Source: Sphingobacterium sp. lm-10 (GTDB lineage Bacteria; Bacteroidota; Bacteroidia; Sphingobacteriales; Sphingobacteriaceae). Taken from it: a DNA stretch of 64,000 nucleotides. Below, in pieces: positions 34,172-43,039 of this stretch. The notes below the pieces were generated by a model, which saw only the letters and a list, made by a program, of their open reading frames with translations, searched no databases and had not been told where the DNA came from. The stretch spans positions 1-64,000 of the forward strand of contig NZ_JAMJWC010000002.1 in the NCBI RefSeq assembly GCF_023554555.1, written 5' to 3'. The position numbers and the translations under genes are program-made. The stretch's first letter is position 1, and the number at the start of each line of letters is the position of its first letter.

Positions 34172-35623
34172 TTATCCTACTGATCCTTCTAATGATATGG
34201 CCAGCAGTTTTTGCGCTTCTACGGCAAACTCCATAGGAAGTTGATTCAGCACTTCCTTGGCGTATCCATTCACAATTAGCCCAACAGCTTTCTCTGGATC
34301 GATTCCTCGCTGATTTAAGTAAAACACCTGATCTTCTCCAATTTTGGACGTTGTCGCTTCGTGCTCTAGCTTGGCCGATTTGTTTTTACTTTCTATGTAC
34401 GGGAAGGTATGGGCTCCACAACGATCGCCAATCAATAATGAATCGCACTGCGTGAAGTTCCGCGCTTGATCTGCGTTAGGTCCGATCTTCACCAAACCTC
34501 TGTAACTATTATGGCTCAATCCGGCTGAAATACCTTTTGAAATGATTTTCGACTTGGTGTTTTTACCCAAGTGGATCATCTTGGTCCCCGTATCTGCTAC
34601 CTGACGGTTACGCGTCATCGCTACGGAATAAAATTCGCCCACACTATTATCACCTTTCAAGATAACACCAGGATATTTCCAAGTAATGGCCGAACCGGTT
34701 TCTACTTGTGTCCAGGAAATCTTAGAGTTATCTCCTTTACAGATACCCCGTTTGGTCACGAAGTTAAAAATACCACCTTTACCGTCTTTATCGCCTGGAT
34801 ACCAGTTTTGTACGGTAGAGTACTTTATTTCGGCATCTTTCATCGCAATAAGCTCTACTACGGCAGCATGCAATTGATTTTCGTCACGCATCGGAGCGGT
34901 ACATCCCTCCAGGTAAGAGACATAAGCTCCTTCATCTGCAACGATTAACGTACGCTCGAATTGTCCCGTATTTTGAGCATTGATCCGGAAGTAGGTAGAA
35001 AGCTCCATGGGGCAACGAACACCTTTAGGAATATAGACAAACGAACCATCGGAGAATACCGCAGAATTTAATGCCGCATAGATATTATCTGTTTGAGGCA
35101 CTACCGTACCCAAATAGGTTTTGATCAGTTCCGGGTATTCTTGAACCGCCTCACCGAAAGAGCAAAATATAACCCCTTTTTCTTTCAGTTTTTCCCGGAA
35201 TGTGGTTTTCACGGACACGGAATCAAATACCGCATCTACTGCTACCACACCAGCTAAAACCTTCTGCTCATCCAATGGGATGCCCAATTTGGCAAACGTG
35301 GATAATAATTCTGGATCTACTTCGTCCATGCTGTTTAACAGCTTTTTCGCTTTTGGAGCGGCATAGTAAGAAAGATCCTGAAAATCCACTTCTGGATTAT
35401 CAAAGTTCTGCCAAGTCGGCATATCCATACTTTGAAAATGGCGAAATGCCTTCAACCGCCATTCCAATAGCCATTCCGGCTCATTTTTCTTAGCAGAAAT
35501 CAGGCGTACAGTATCTTCGTTAAGACCCTTCGGCGCGATCTCCATATCAATATCGGTCGTAAACCCATATTTATACTCCTCGTGCTCAAGCTCTTTTAGT
35601 AATTCGTCGTCTTTGGTACTCAT
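34172..35623 (-). CDS. sufB: Fe-S assembly scaffold SufB
   Basis: SufB is the main scaffold and binds the nascent cluster. The 483-residue protein shows the family series: [57 protein letters not shown] and [20 protein letters not shown]. It is the first gene of the operon, with a -7 element about 50 nt upstream, and it is divergent from an Lrp-type regulator. Confidence 0.97.
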   Translation of the reverse strand: MSTKDDELLKELEHEEYKYGFTTDIDMEIAPKGLNEDTVRLISAKKNEPEWLLEWRLKAFRHFQSMDMPTWQNFDNPEVDFQDLSYYAAPKAKKLLNSMDEVDPELLSTFAKLGIPLDEQKVLAGVVAVDAVFDSVSVKTTFREKLKEKGVIFCSFGEAVQEYPELIKTYLGTVVPQTDNIYAALNSAVFSDGSFVYIPKGVRCPMELSTYFRINAQNTGQFERTLIVADEGAYVSYLEGCTAPMRDENQLHAAVVELIAMKDAEIKYSTVQNWYPGDKDGKGGIFNFVTKRGICKGDNSKISWTQVETGSAITWKYPGVILKGDNSVGEFYSVAMTRNRQVADTGTKMIHLGKNTKSKIISKGISAGLSHNSYRGLVKIGPNADQARNFTQCDSLLIGDRCGAHTFPYIESKNKSAKLEHEATTSKIGEDQVFYLNQRGIDPEKAVGLIVNGYAKEVLNQLPMEFAVEAQKLLAISLEGSVG

Positions 35624-35672
35624 ATCTCTTTCACCTTATGAAGCAACCTGTAGTTGCCCTATTTTCAATTTG

Positions 35673-35680
35673 CAAATTTA
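35673..35680 (-). promoter_or_regulatory. -7 element of the suf operon
   Basis: TAAATTTG (35680-35673, minus strand) fits TAnnTTTG, 49 nt before the sufB ATG. A small inverted repeat CAAC-N5-GTTG lies in the leader (35644-35656). No clear -33 is seen. Confidence 0.5.
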
Positions 35681-35941
35681 GCATTTTAATAGGAATAACG
35701 CACTATCGCCAACCACCATTCGTGGCGATTATCTTAAAAAATGCATTATTCATCAAAGTCCAAAATTCATTAAAAATGGCAGATAAAGCCCTACCTACCA
35801 ATTAGGTTGGTAATTTGCCTATGATGACCCACTACTATGCGCAATGACAGAAAAGTAAAATATTGCACTATGATTACCTACTGTAAAAATACAGCAGCAA
35901 ATAAAATATTGTATATTTACATTTCACAAAATTTTATTGTA

Positions 35942-36412
35942 ATGCCCTACCAGCCTGACAAGACAGATCTTAAAATCTTAAAATTGCTGCAAGAGAATGG
36001 CCGCATCACTAATTTGCAGCTAGCCACGAGCATTGGCCTATCTCCTGCACCAACGCTGGAGCGCGTTCGTAAATTAGAAAACTCGGGCTTCATTAAGAGC
36101 TATCATGCGTTTGTGGACGAGGAAAAACTGGGCTTAGGCATAAAATCTTTCATACAGATCTCGCTCGATTTTCATACGCAGGATGCGATACCGAAATTTG
36201 TCGATGCTGTCTTGGAGATACCTGAAGTCACCGAGTGCCACCACGTCACAGGTAACTGCGATTTTATTCTAAAGGTATATGTAAGAGATATCAAAGCCTA
36301 TGAGGGTGTGATTATGGAAAAAATCACAAAGATTCCTTACGTAAAAACTTTCCAGACCATGGTCATTATGTCAACAAGCAAAAAACAACCTATCGTACCC
36401 CTTCAATACTAA
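35942..36412 (+). CDS. Lrp/AsnC-family transcription regulator
   Basis: The 156-residue protein has an N-terminal winged helix (KTDLKILKLLQENGRITNLQ, SIGLSPAPTLERVRKLENSG) and a C-terminal RAM/AsnC effector domain (GLGIKSFIQISL, VTECHHVTGNCDFILKVYVRD). I use the ATG at 35942; the frame's earlier ATG lies in non-coding-like sequence. It probably senses an amino acid. It is divergent from sufB, but nothing shows that it controls the suf genes. Confidence 0.93.
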   Translation: MPYQPDKTDLKILKLLQENGRITNLQLATSIGLSPAPTLERVRKLENSGFIKSYHAFVDEEKLGLGIKSFIQISLDFHTQDAIPKFVDAVLEIPEVTECHHVTGNCDFILKVYVRDIKAYEGVIMEKITKIPYVKTFQTMVIMSTSKKQPIVPLQY

Positions 36413-36426
36413 GTCTAGCTACTTTT

Positions 36427-37494
36427 ATGCATACATTCAGTGATCTTGCAATCATACTTACCTGGCCCGATGCGACTATCCGCGGGGACGAGAAGTGGAT
36501 GATGTTTTTTAAGAAAATTGGATTCGTAAAAAACCTTAATTTTAAAGTAGGCCATACCGGTATTGTCTTGGTAGAAAAAGCCACTGGAAATATGCGTTTT
36601 TACGATTTCGGACGTTACATATCGCCGCGAGGATATGGTAGAGCACGTTCTCAGGATTCCGACCCCCGCCTTATTATCGGGCTCAAAGCACATGTAAAGG
36701 ATGGACAGATCACCAATTTGGAGGAGATTGTACGTTATTTCGAAACCTTAAAAAGCGCCATGTACGGGGAGGGGCAGTTATATTTTTCTGTCGCCGAGAA
36801 CGTCAACTTTATTTTAGCAAAGCATTTTGGCGACTCTTGGGTGGAGAGAGGTACCTATCCGTATGGTGCTGTGGCACGACACAATAATAACTGCTCCAGA
36901 TTCATCACACGCATGCTGATGAAAGCATCCAAAAAATACCATTATTGGCATGGTATCAACCTCCCTGAGACTTTCAAAGCAAGCCCGATCAGCAACGTAG
37001 TCAATGTCGTGAACAACAGGATGATCTATTCATTTTGCCCTACAAAAGGGCTTCAATATTTTCACATGAATCGCTGGAAATCTTTTTGGTTCTTGATCAA
37101 GCAATTAGGTGATAACGTTTCTCAGAAGAAATCCAATCTTTTGCCAAACGACCAGATTATTGGAGCGGTTGATTTTCGTTCTAAACCGATTACTATTCCT
37201 AAAAACGCCACCTATCTTGGCGGTGTGGGCGATGGGGCATGGTATGCCGTCACCCATCTCGGCGATCGGCAATTTATGATCAAGCGGTTCACTACACACG
37301 GTGAGTTAGAATATGTGGTGCAGGGAGAATCCAGCGCAGACATCCAAACAGATGCTCCTTGGAGGGTTGTTTACGATAGTCACCTGCTATTTACGCATAT
37401 TGAACAGAACGACATCAAAATACGCATTAGCCATGTTAAACAGCTTCAGAAAGAAGATTTCAAGTTCGAAATTGTAAAAGAGCTATACGCGTAG
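36427..37494 (+). CDS. DUF6695-like protein with a possible permuted His/Cys hydrolase core
   Basis: The 355-residue protein resembles DUF6695 by its start: FSDLAIILTWPDATIRGDEK, then KVGHTGIVLVEKATGNMRFY and FGRYISPRGYGRARSQDSDP. A lone His in KVGHTGIVL and a later Cys in HNNNCSRFITRML give the order His...Cys. This order occurs in permuted NlpC/P60-like (LRAT/DUF4105-type) peptidases or acyltransferases. The C-terminal third is a beta-rich domain. No signal peptide is seen. The catalytic reading is my inference. Confidence 0.7.
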   Translation: MHTFSDLAIILTWPDATIRGDEKWMMFFKKIGFVKNLNFKVGHTGIVLVEKATGNMRFYDFGRYISPRGYGRARSQDSDPRLIIGLKAHVKDGQITNLEEIVRYFETLKSAMYGEGQLYFSVAENVNFILAKHFGDSWVERGTYPYGAVARHNNNCSRFITRMLMKASKKYHYWHGINLPETFKASPISNVVNVVNNRMIYSFCPTKGLQYFHMNRWKSFWFLIKQLGDNVSQKKSNLLPNDQIIGAVDFRSKPITIPKNATYLGGVGDGAWYAVTHLGDRQFMIKRFTTHGELEYVVQGESSADIQTDAPWRVVYDSHLLFTHIEQNDIKIRISHVKQLQKEDFKFEIVKELYA

Positions 37495-37500
37495 GTTTTC

Positions 37501-38172
37501 TTATACCTGCCAATTAATAGGCTTCTTTCCCTGCTGCATGAGATATGCATTGGTGCGCGAAAATGGCTTAGATCCATGAAACCCGCGATATACCGATAAT
37601 GGCGACGGATGTACTGATGTCAAAACCAAATGCTTTGTTTGATCAATCAATGCCGATTTTTTAATGGCATAGCTTCCCCACAGTATAAAAACAACTCCTG
37701 CACACTGCGCTGAAACGGATTGAATAATGGCGTCTGTAAATTGTTCCCAACCTCGCTTCTGATGCGACGCGGCCTCATGAGCGCGCACGGTCAATGTTGC
37801 ATTAAGCAATAGTACGCCTTGCTCCGCCCATTTTGTTAGATCACCACCGCGCGGATATACAAAACCAGGAATATCATCCACCAGCTCGGTATAGATATTT
37901 TTTAAAGAAGGCGGAATGGCGACTCCTGAAGGCACAGAAAAAGATAAGCCATGTGCTTGACCAATATTATGATAAGGATCTTGACCAAGAATAACGACTT
38001 TGACTTCTGGCAAGGGCGTTAGACGGAATGCATTAAAAACCAGGTCTTCTGGAGGAAATACTTGGGCGATTTTCCGCTCCTTCTGCACAAACTGTGATAG
38101 AGCACGCATAGAAGGCTGTTCGAACAGTGGTTTTAAAATAGGTGTCCAACTTTCATGATATCTTTTCGACAT
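37501..38172 (-). CDS. ung: Uracil-DNA glycosylase
   Basis: The 223-residue enzyme excises uracil from DNA. It carries GQDPYHNIGQAHGLSFSV (catalytic Asp), LLNATLTVRAHEAASHQKRGW, VFILWGSYA and the DNA-intercalating loop HPSPLSVYRGF (usual HPSPLS-x-x-RGF). The start is the ATG at 38172; a TTG two codons earlier overlaps the -7 element. The promoter's TACATTTG ends 3 nt before the ATG. Confidence 0.96.
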   Translation of the reverse strand: MSKRYHESWTPILKPLFEQPSMRALSQFVQKERKIAQVFPPEDLVFNAFRLTPLPEVKVVILGQDPYHNIGQAHGLSFSVPSGVAIPPSLKNIYTELVDDIPGFVYPRGGDLTKWAEQGVLLLNATLTVRAHEAASHQKRGWEQFTDAIIQSVSAQCAGVVFILWGSYAIKKSALIDQTKHLVLTSVHPSPLSVYRGFHGSKPFSRTNAYLMQQGKKPINWQV

Positions 38173-38175
38173 ACT

Positions 38176-38183
38176 CAAATGTA
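38176..38183 (-). promoter_or_regulatory. -7 element 3 nt before the ung start
   Basis: TACATTTG (38183-38176, minus strand) matches TAnnTTTG. With the start codon 3 nt away, transcription should begin at or beside the ATG. Confidence 0.55.
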
Positions 38184-38268
38184 CAATTTTCGTTTAATTG
38201 TGGCACACAATTGGATACCTCTATTAATTATCGGATATTTGCATTTAAAGAAAAATTGAGAAAATATT

Positions 38269-38808
38269 ATGTCTAATTTAATACGTATTGTCATAGCCAG
38301 CATAATGGTGATTGGAACCGCTACACTATTCTGGTTTGGGCTATGGGGCTGGGGTATATTGGCTGTTTTAGTAACTATCTTAGCTTGGGTAACCGTATTT
38401 TTTAACGAAAAAATGTTGCTTGCGCAGTGGCACCTGCGCAAAGAAAATATGGGAAAGGCAGAACTTTGGTTGAAAAAAATCAAGAACTTCCAGAAAGAAT
38501 TGGTGCCAGCACAGCACGGTTATTATCATATGCTGCTAGGGCTTATTGAATCACAAAAGGCGCCATTGCAAGCAGAAAAGTTCTTTAAGAAAGCTTTATC
38601 CATGGGTTTACACATGGATCACAACGTTGCGTTGGCAAAATTAAGCCTCGCAGGAATTGCTATGGCGAAACGTGATAAACGTGGTGCCGAAAAATTATTG
38701 TCTGAAGCAAAGAGAGCGGACAAAAATAAATTACTGGAAGAGCAGATTAAAATGATGAAATCTCAGATGGGTATGATGGATAAGCAACAGTTTCGCTATT
38801 CCAGATAA
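38269..38808 (+). CDS. Membrane-anchored TPR-like protein (DUF2892-like N-terminus)
   Basis: The 179-residue protein starts with two close hydrophobic helices (about 5-22 and 26-46), like DUF2892 modules. About 120 helical residues with TPR-like repeats follow (HYHMLLGLIESQKAPLQAEKFF and VALAKLSLAGIAMAKRDKR), and the end is rich in Met, Lys and Gln. Function unknown; probably a scaffold on the cytoplasmic side. It converges with a small secreted protein gene, leaving 9 bases between them. Confidence 0.7.
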   Translation: MSNLIRIVIASIMVIGTATLFWFGLWGWGILAVLVTILAWVTVFFNEKMLLAQWHLRKENMGKAELWLKKIKNFQKELVPAQHGYYHMLLGLIESQKAPLQAEKFFKKALSMGLHMDHNVALAKLSLAGIAMAKRDKRGAEKLLSEAKRADKNKLLEEQIKMMKSQMGMMDKQQFRYSR

Positions 38809-38817
38809 TTTAGCATA

Positions 38818-39285
38818 CTAAGATTTCTGCAACTGAACTTTGATTTGCCGAAAGCGACCGGGTTCTCTGCTATCCTCAAAAACAATTTTAACGGCCTGTG
38901 GTGGGCCGTTTTCTTTTTTCCATCCCGCTACCTTGAATTGCAGAGCGACCGGAATATCCATCGTTAGAATGTGGTTGAGGTAATTCTGCCGATCACTGAT
39001 ATCTATCCGAACTCTTCCCATTTGTATCTGAGAATACATTACATCATTATCTTTCTTGTCTACCAATGTAGAGGCATACGTATTCATCTTGAATTCTCTC
39101 TCTTGGCGAAGCGATGAGATCACATATAGATCGACAATTGCGGTATCTTTATTCATTTTGACCGATCTCACATCAAACTGTAGATCGTCTAATATTAATA
39201 CGGTGGTATCTTCCTGCGCAGCTAGCAGAAATGGCAGACTGAAAGCAAGAAAAAAGAGTATTTTCTTTAACATGGATACAGGCAT
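38818..39285 (-). CDS. Small secreted protein, unknown
   Basis: The 155-residue frame has a signal peptide (MLKKILFFLAFSLPFLLAAQ), which argues for the second ATG at 39273. The mature part is beta-rich and contains no motif that I recognise. It lies 21 bases behind the DUF4293 gene, so the two may share a transcript. Confidence 0.68.
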   Translation of the reverse strand: MPVSMLKKILFFLAFSLPFLLAAQEDTTVLILDDLQFDVRSVKMNKDTAIVDLYVISSLRQEREFKMNTYASTLVDKKDNDVMYSQIQMGRVRIDISDRQNYLNHILTMDIPVALQFKVAGWKKENGPPQAVKIVFEDSREPGRFRQIKVQLQKS

Positions 39286-39306
39286 TAAGAAATTAAAAAT
39301 AGCGTA

Positions 39307-39780
39307 TTAACGGAGACGATCGGCCGATTTGATCAACTTCTCATCATTGCGAATCGCACCCAACGCTATGGATAGAAAAATGATGGATACAGGTAGCAGA
39401 AAGAAGCCAATGCCGATGTTATTTGCTCCTAAATACTGATTGTTTACCGACAACACATTATTAGCACTTACATACATCCAAATTGCAAATAATACAATGA
39501 GAACCATTTGCAAAAAGATGAATTTGATTTGTCGCTTACGATTCTTGTACAAGAAGATAAGGACAATTGGCATGACCGCGATAAATACCGCTACAATGCT
39601 TTGCAAGATAAAGGTGTCTTGCTTTACGCTTTCATTGTTCACAGAGGTATAAATCCCGGAAACATAGATTTGCTTACCTAGCCCCACTAAATCTATATAA
39701 CTTACATAAGGAAATAAAAACAAGGTCATCAATACGAGACCTGAAAGTAGAAGCCAGACGGATTGTATACGTTGTATCAT
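39307..39780 (-). CDS. DUF4293 four-helix membrane protein
   Basis: The 157-residue protein begins MIQRIQSVWLLLSGLVLMTL, the conserved start of DUF4293, and has four membrane helices (about 7-25, 58-78, 90-108 and 122-145) ending in RNDEKLIKSADRLR. The family is confined to Bacteroidetes and has no known role. Confidence 0.88.
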   Translation of the reverse strand: MIQRIQSVWLLLSGLVLMTLFLFPYVSYIDLVGLGKQIYVSGIYTSVNNESVKQDTFILQSIVAVFIAVMPIVLIFLYKNRKRQIKFIFLQMVLIVLFAIWMYVSANNVLSVNNQYLGANNIGIGFFLLPVSIIFLSIALGAIRNDEKLIKSADRLR

Positions 39781-39856
39781 AATAGCGCGAACATTTTATT
39801 ACTATGGTGACAAATATACTATAAACAGCTGGAATGGCTCTTGGTTTGGGAAACAT

Positions 39857-41092
39857 TTAAAGACCGGCAATATTCTTTGCTTCGATCCATCGCGACATGT
39901 ATTTCTTGGCAGCATACTGATCCTGTGCCAAAATCCGACCTACTATATTTTCATTCCGATGCAGGCTGATGTTTTTGCTCAGATCGGCGATTCTTATGAT
40001 GAAGGCATCTTGTACCTGTTCGTCTGCCATCAAATTGCTTAGGGCTTGCGGGATTAGTGCCTGCTTCTCTTGCCAATAGCCGCTATGTGTGTATAAATCC
40101 ACCGTTTGAGAAACGAATGTTTCTGGCGTATCGGCCACGCTACCTGGCCAATGTTCGGGATTCATTCCTTCGGCACCTAAGCGAGAAGAAATAGAAGGCG
40201 TACCCGTCATCATCGCGTCCACAAACTTTCCTTTTAGTCCGGCGCCGAAAGGAATCGGCGCTAACAGTAACCGGTACGATTGTATAGTTTGTTGGGCATT
40301 TGTTGCTCGACCTTTAATAAGAAACCCCTCTTGTGGCCGATGAAGTTGCTCCACTTTTTGTGAAGCATATGCTCCGTAGATATGCAACTCTACCTCCGGC
40401 ATCGCTTTGCGGATAGCTGGCCAATAGGTTGTTTTGAGTAATTCCACTGTTTTCCAGTTCGGCTCGTGCAAAAAATTCCCTATAAAAATCATGTTTTTTC
40501 TATCTTCAAACCGAGGCAGAGATGCTAGATCCATTAATTTTTCCAAAAAAAATGGGAGATAATGCAACAAAGATTCCTGTATACGAAATTGATCTACTAA
40601 CAGCTGGTATTCGCTGCGCGAAATAATAATAGAAAGATCACAGCGGTAGATCGCGGCCAGCTCTCGCATGGCCGTCGGCGAATACAATAGATCATCGGAC
40701 CAAGCTATCTGTTGGCGATAGGCTTCCTGCCTTGCCAACCGTAGGAAGTGCAGATCTTCTGTATCCAGGATACGAACTGCCTGCGGACAGTGCTCTGCCA
40801 CGCGCCAACCAAATTGCTCCTCTATCATAAAGCGATCAAATACAACCACATCTGGATTCAGCTCTTGTATCAATGCGTCAAAAGAGCTGCTATTCAGCAG
40901 GATTTCGTGGCACACAATACCCATCTCTTCCAAGGGATGACTATGTGGAGAGTGTGCCGCGGCCGAACCAAAATGTACTTCATCATACTGATCTAAGAAC
41001 AAATGAAGTAGTTGCAACATACGCCATCCGGCAGCCGAAGAGGTCGGCTCTGGCCATACTTGACCAATGACAAAGAGCTTTTTGCAATGCAT
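39857..41092 (-). CDS. Glycosyltransferase, GT4-like
   Basis: The 411-residue protein looks like a GT-B fold transferase: an N-terminal half starting LFVIGQVWPEPTSSAAGWRM, and a C-terminal half with MIFIGNFLHEPNWKTVELLK, ELHIYGAY and LLLAPIPFGAGLKGKFVDAM, where the donor-binding loop is expected. This matches group 1 (GT4) transferases. The acceptor is unknown, and no polysaccharide gene cluster surrounds it. Confidence 0.85.
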   Translation of the reverse strand: MHCKKLFVIGQVWPEPTSSAAGWRMLQLLHLFLDQYDEVHFGSAAAHSPHSHPLEEMGIVCHEILLNSSSFDALIQELNPDVVVFDRFMIEEQFGWRVAEHCPQAVRILDTEDLHFLRLARQEAYRQQIAWSDDLLYSPTAMRELAAIYRCDLSIIISRSEYQLLVDQFRIQESLLHYLPFFLEKLMDLASLPRFEDRKNMIFIGNFLHEPNWKTVELLKTTYWPAIRKAMPEVELHIYGAYASQKVEQLHRPQEGFLIKGRATNAQQTIQSYRLLLAPIPFGAGLKGKFVDAMMTGTPSISSRLGAEGMNPEHWPGSVADTPETFVSQTVDLYTHSGYWQEKQALIPQALSNLMADEQVQDAFIIRIADLSKNISLHRNENIVGRILAQDQYAAKKYMSRWIEAKNIAGL

Positions 41093-41134
41093 ACCGCAAG
41101 TTAGGATATTTAAACGTCGTGTTTTTAATTTTCG

Positions 41135-41142
41135 TAAATTTG
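41135..41142 (+). promoter_or_regulatory. -7 element upstream of the MiaE-type gene
   Basis: TAAATTTG matches TAnnTTTG and ends 16 nt before the ATG at 41159. No -33 TTTG is visible. Confidence 0.5.
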
Positions 41143-41158
41143 TACAAACGACATACAG

Positions 41159-41740
41159 ATGTTAGGATTGAAATTACTGACGGATCCAAGGTGGGCAAAC
41201 GTAGCGGAGTCTAACCTAGAAGAAATACTGACAGACCATGCGTGGTGCGAGCAGAAGGCTGCTTCGAACGCGATCTCGCTGATCACACAAAATTCGGAAT
41301 ACGAAGATCTCGTACACGAATTGACTGCTATCGCGATCGAAGAGATGGAGCATTTTCAAATGGTGATTGATATTATCAAAGAACGCGGCTACACCTTAGG
41401 CCGGGAGCGCAAAGATGACTACGTCGGTCGATTGATGAAATTTTCTAAAAAAGACGGCTCGAGAAACCAAGCCTTTATTGATCGATTATTATTTGCCGCG
41501 ATGATCGAAGCACGTAGTTGCGAACGCTTCCGTGTCTTGTCGAAGAACCTGCAGGATGATAAGCTGTCCAAGTTTTATCATGACCTAATGGTGTCCGAAG
41601 CAAATCATTATACCACCTTCCTCAATTTCGCCAAGAAATATACTGAAGGGGTGGATGTAGACAAGCGTTGGCAGGAATGGCTCGCTTTCGAAGGCGAGCT
41701 GATTCAGAGCTACGGCACCAAAGAACAGATCCACGGTTAA
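41159..41740 (+). CDS. miaE: tRNA-(ms2io6A)-hydroxylase, MiaE-like
   Basis: MiaE is a diiron monooxygenase that hydroxylates the isopentenyl chain of ms2i6A37 in tRNA. The 193-residue helical protein has the ferritin-like iron ligands in DHAWCEQKAAS, IAIEEMEHFQMV, AAMIEARSCERF and SEANHYTTF. MiaA, which makes the precursor, is encoded at 3890; the window shows RimO but no MiaB. It lies 26 bases ahead of an LLM-type gene and could share a transcript with it. Confidence 0.93.
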   Translation: MLGLKLLTDPRWANVAESNLEEILTDHAWCEQKAASNAISLITQNSEYEDLVHELTAIAIEEMEHFQMVIDIIKERGYTLGRERKDDYVGRLMKFSKKDGSRNQAFIDRLLFAAMIEARSCERFRVLSKNLQDDKLSKFYHDLMVSEANHYTTFLNFAKKYTEGVDVDKRWQEWLAFEGELIQSYGTKEQIHG

Positions 41741-41766
41741 TACGCATTTATAACTCAAGACGACAG

Positions 41767-42798
41767 ATGGAATTAGGCATAGGCATGTTTGGAGATCTTC
41801 AGATAGATCAAAAAACGGGAGCAATACAAGCACCACAACAACGATTAAAAGAAATTTTAGCAGAAATTAAACTGATGGATGAGGTGGGAGTAGACTTCTT
41901 CGGCATGGGCGAACACCATCGCGCAGACTATGCTGTAGCTTCGCCAGAGATTATTCTGGCCGCAGCTTCTTCTGTCACCAAACGCATCAAATTGGGCAGC
42001 GCCGTGTCTGTAATCAGCTCCAGTGATCCGGTGAAATTGTACCAGGATTTTGCAACAGTGGATCTGTTATCTGATGGACGTGCCGAACTTATGGCCGGAC
42101 GAGGGTCCTTCATTGAATCCTTCCCTCTATTTGGCTATGATTTGAAGGATTACAGCTCACTTTTCACGGAAAAGCTGAGCTTACTTTTGCAGATCAACAA
42201 CAATGAGACTGTCAATTGGACAGGTAAGCATCGTGCTTCGTTGATCAACCAGGAAATCTATCCTCGGGCAGTTAAAAAGCTACCTATTTGGATAGCGGTA
42301 GGTGGCACAACAGAATCTGTGATTCGCGCAGGCAAACTGGGCTTACCCGTGATGTTTGCTATCATAGGTGGGTCTTATGCCAGCTTCCAATCCTTATTTG
42401 AGGTATACCAACAAGCCTATACCGACAGTGGCCATGACATGGCGAACTTTCAGGTCGGTGTGCATATGCATGCTTTCTTCGGTGAAAACTCCAAAGCGAT
42501 TGCAGAATGGTATTATCCGTTTTATGCGGCACAGATGAATCGCGTAGGTGCATCACGAGGTTGGCCACCCTATCAGCGCACACAATATGATTACGGCCGC
42601 TCTACTCATGGGCATCTTCTAGTAGGTAACGCCAATGAGATGGTAGACAAAATTTTGCAAATTCAGGAATCTTTTGGACTGACGCGATTTGCAGCACATA
42701 TGGATGTGGGAAGTCCAGATCATCAACAGATGATGAAATCTATTGAAATTTATGGCACTCAGATTATTCCTAAAGTAAAAGAGGCGTTAGGCAGGTAG
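41767..42798 (+). CDS. LLM-class flavin-dependent oxidoreductase
   Basis: The 343-residue TIM-barrel protein resembles bacterial luciferase-like monooxygenases: MELGIGMFGDLQID, VDFFGMGEHHRADYAVASPE, KLGSAVSVISSSDPVKLYQD, GRAELMAGRGSFIESFPLFG and a late GNANEMVDKI. I start at the ATG at 41767; the longer frame overlaps miaE. The substrate is unknown. It needs reduced FMN, so a flavin reductase elsewhere is implied. Confidence 0.92.
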   Translation: MELGIGMFGDLQIDQKTGAIQAPQQRLKEILAEIKLMDEVGVDFFGMGEHHRADYAVASPEIILAAASSVTKRIKLGSAVSVISSSDPVKLYQDFATVDLLSDGRAELMAGRGSFIESFPLFGYDLKDYSSLFTEKLSLLLQINNNETVNWTGKHRASLINQEIYPRAVKKLPIWIAVGGTTESVIRAGKLGLPVMFAIIGGSYASFQSLFEVYQQAYTDSGHDMANFQVGVHMHAFFGENSKAIAEWYYPFYAAQMNRVGASRGWPPYQRTQYDYGRSTHGHLLVGNANEMVDKILQIQESFGLTRFAAHMDVGSPDHQQMMKSIEIYGTQIIPKVKEALGR

Positions 42799-42840
42799 TT
42801 GATATCGTCGAACACAACTTATATTTGTTATATTTTTTAA

Positions 42841-42874
42841 AAAAACTACTTTTGTACATACAAAAGTAGTTTTT
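42841..42874. terminator. 16-bp inverted repeat, probable terminator
   Basis: AAAAACTACTTTTGTA and its reverse complement are separated by 2 nt, with A and T runs at the outer ends. It lies 43 bp behind the LLM gene. The same sequence contains TACTTTTG, a -7 element, on both strands, so it could also be a symmetric promoter or operator. Confidence 0.7.
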
Positions 42875-43039
42875 ACTTTCATGGTGACACCACACTAGCC
42901 TTTACTTCAAATACCCTCTTGATTTTCTGATCGAGATAAGAAGTGCACATTTCAGTGGCTTCAATACTCCTTTACACTATATTATTATCTTTTAGATCCT
43001 GATCTTCCTTTGAAGATTACCTCGTTTTAATACATAGAA

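Noticed and set aside
31976..35623. Expectation of sufS next to sufBCD
   Set aside because: A terminator follows sufD directly and no cysteine desulfurase frame is visible in the window.
42799..43039. Possible tRNA or small RNA between the LLM and SulP genes
   Set aside because: I find no cloverleaf or acceptor pattern, only the terminator-like inverted repeat.
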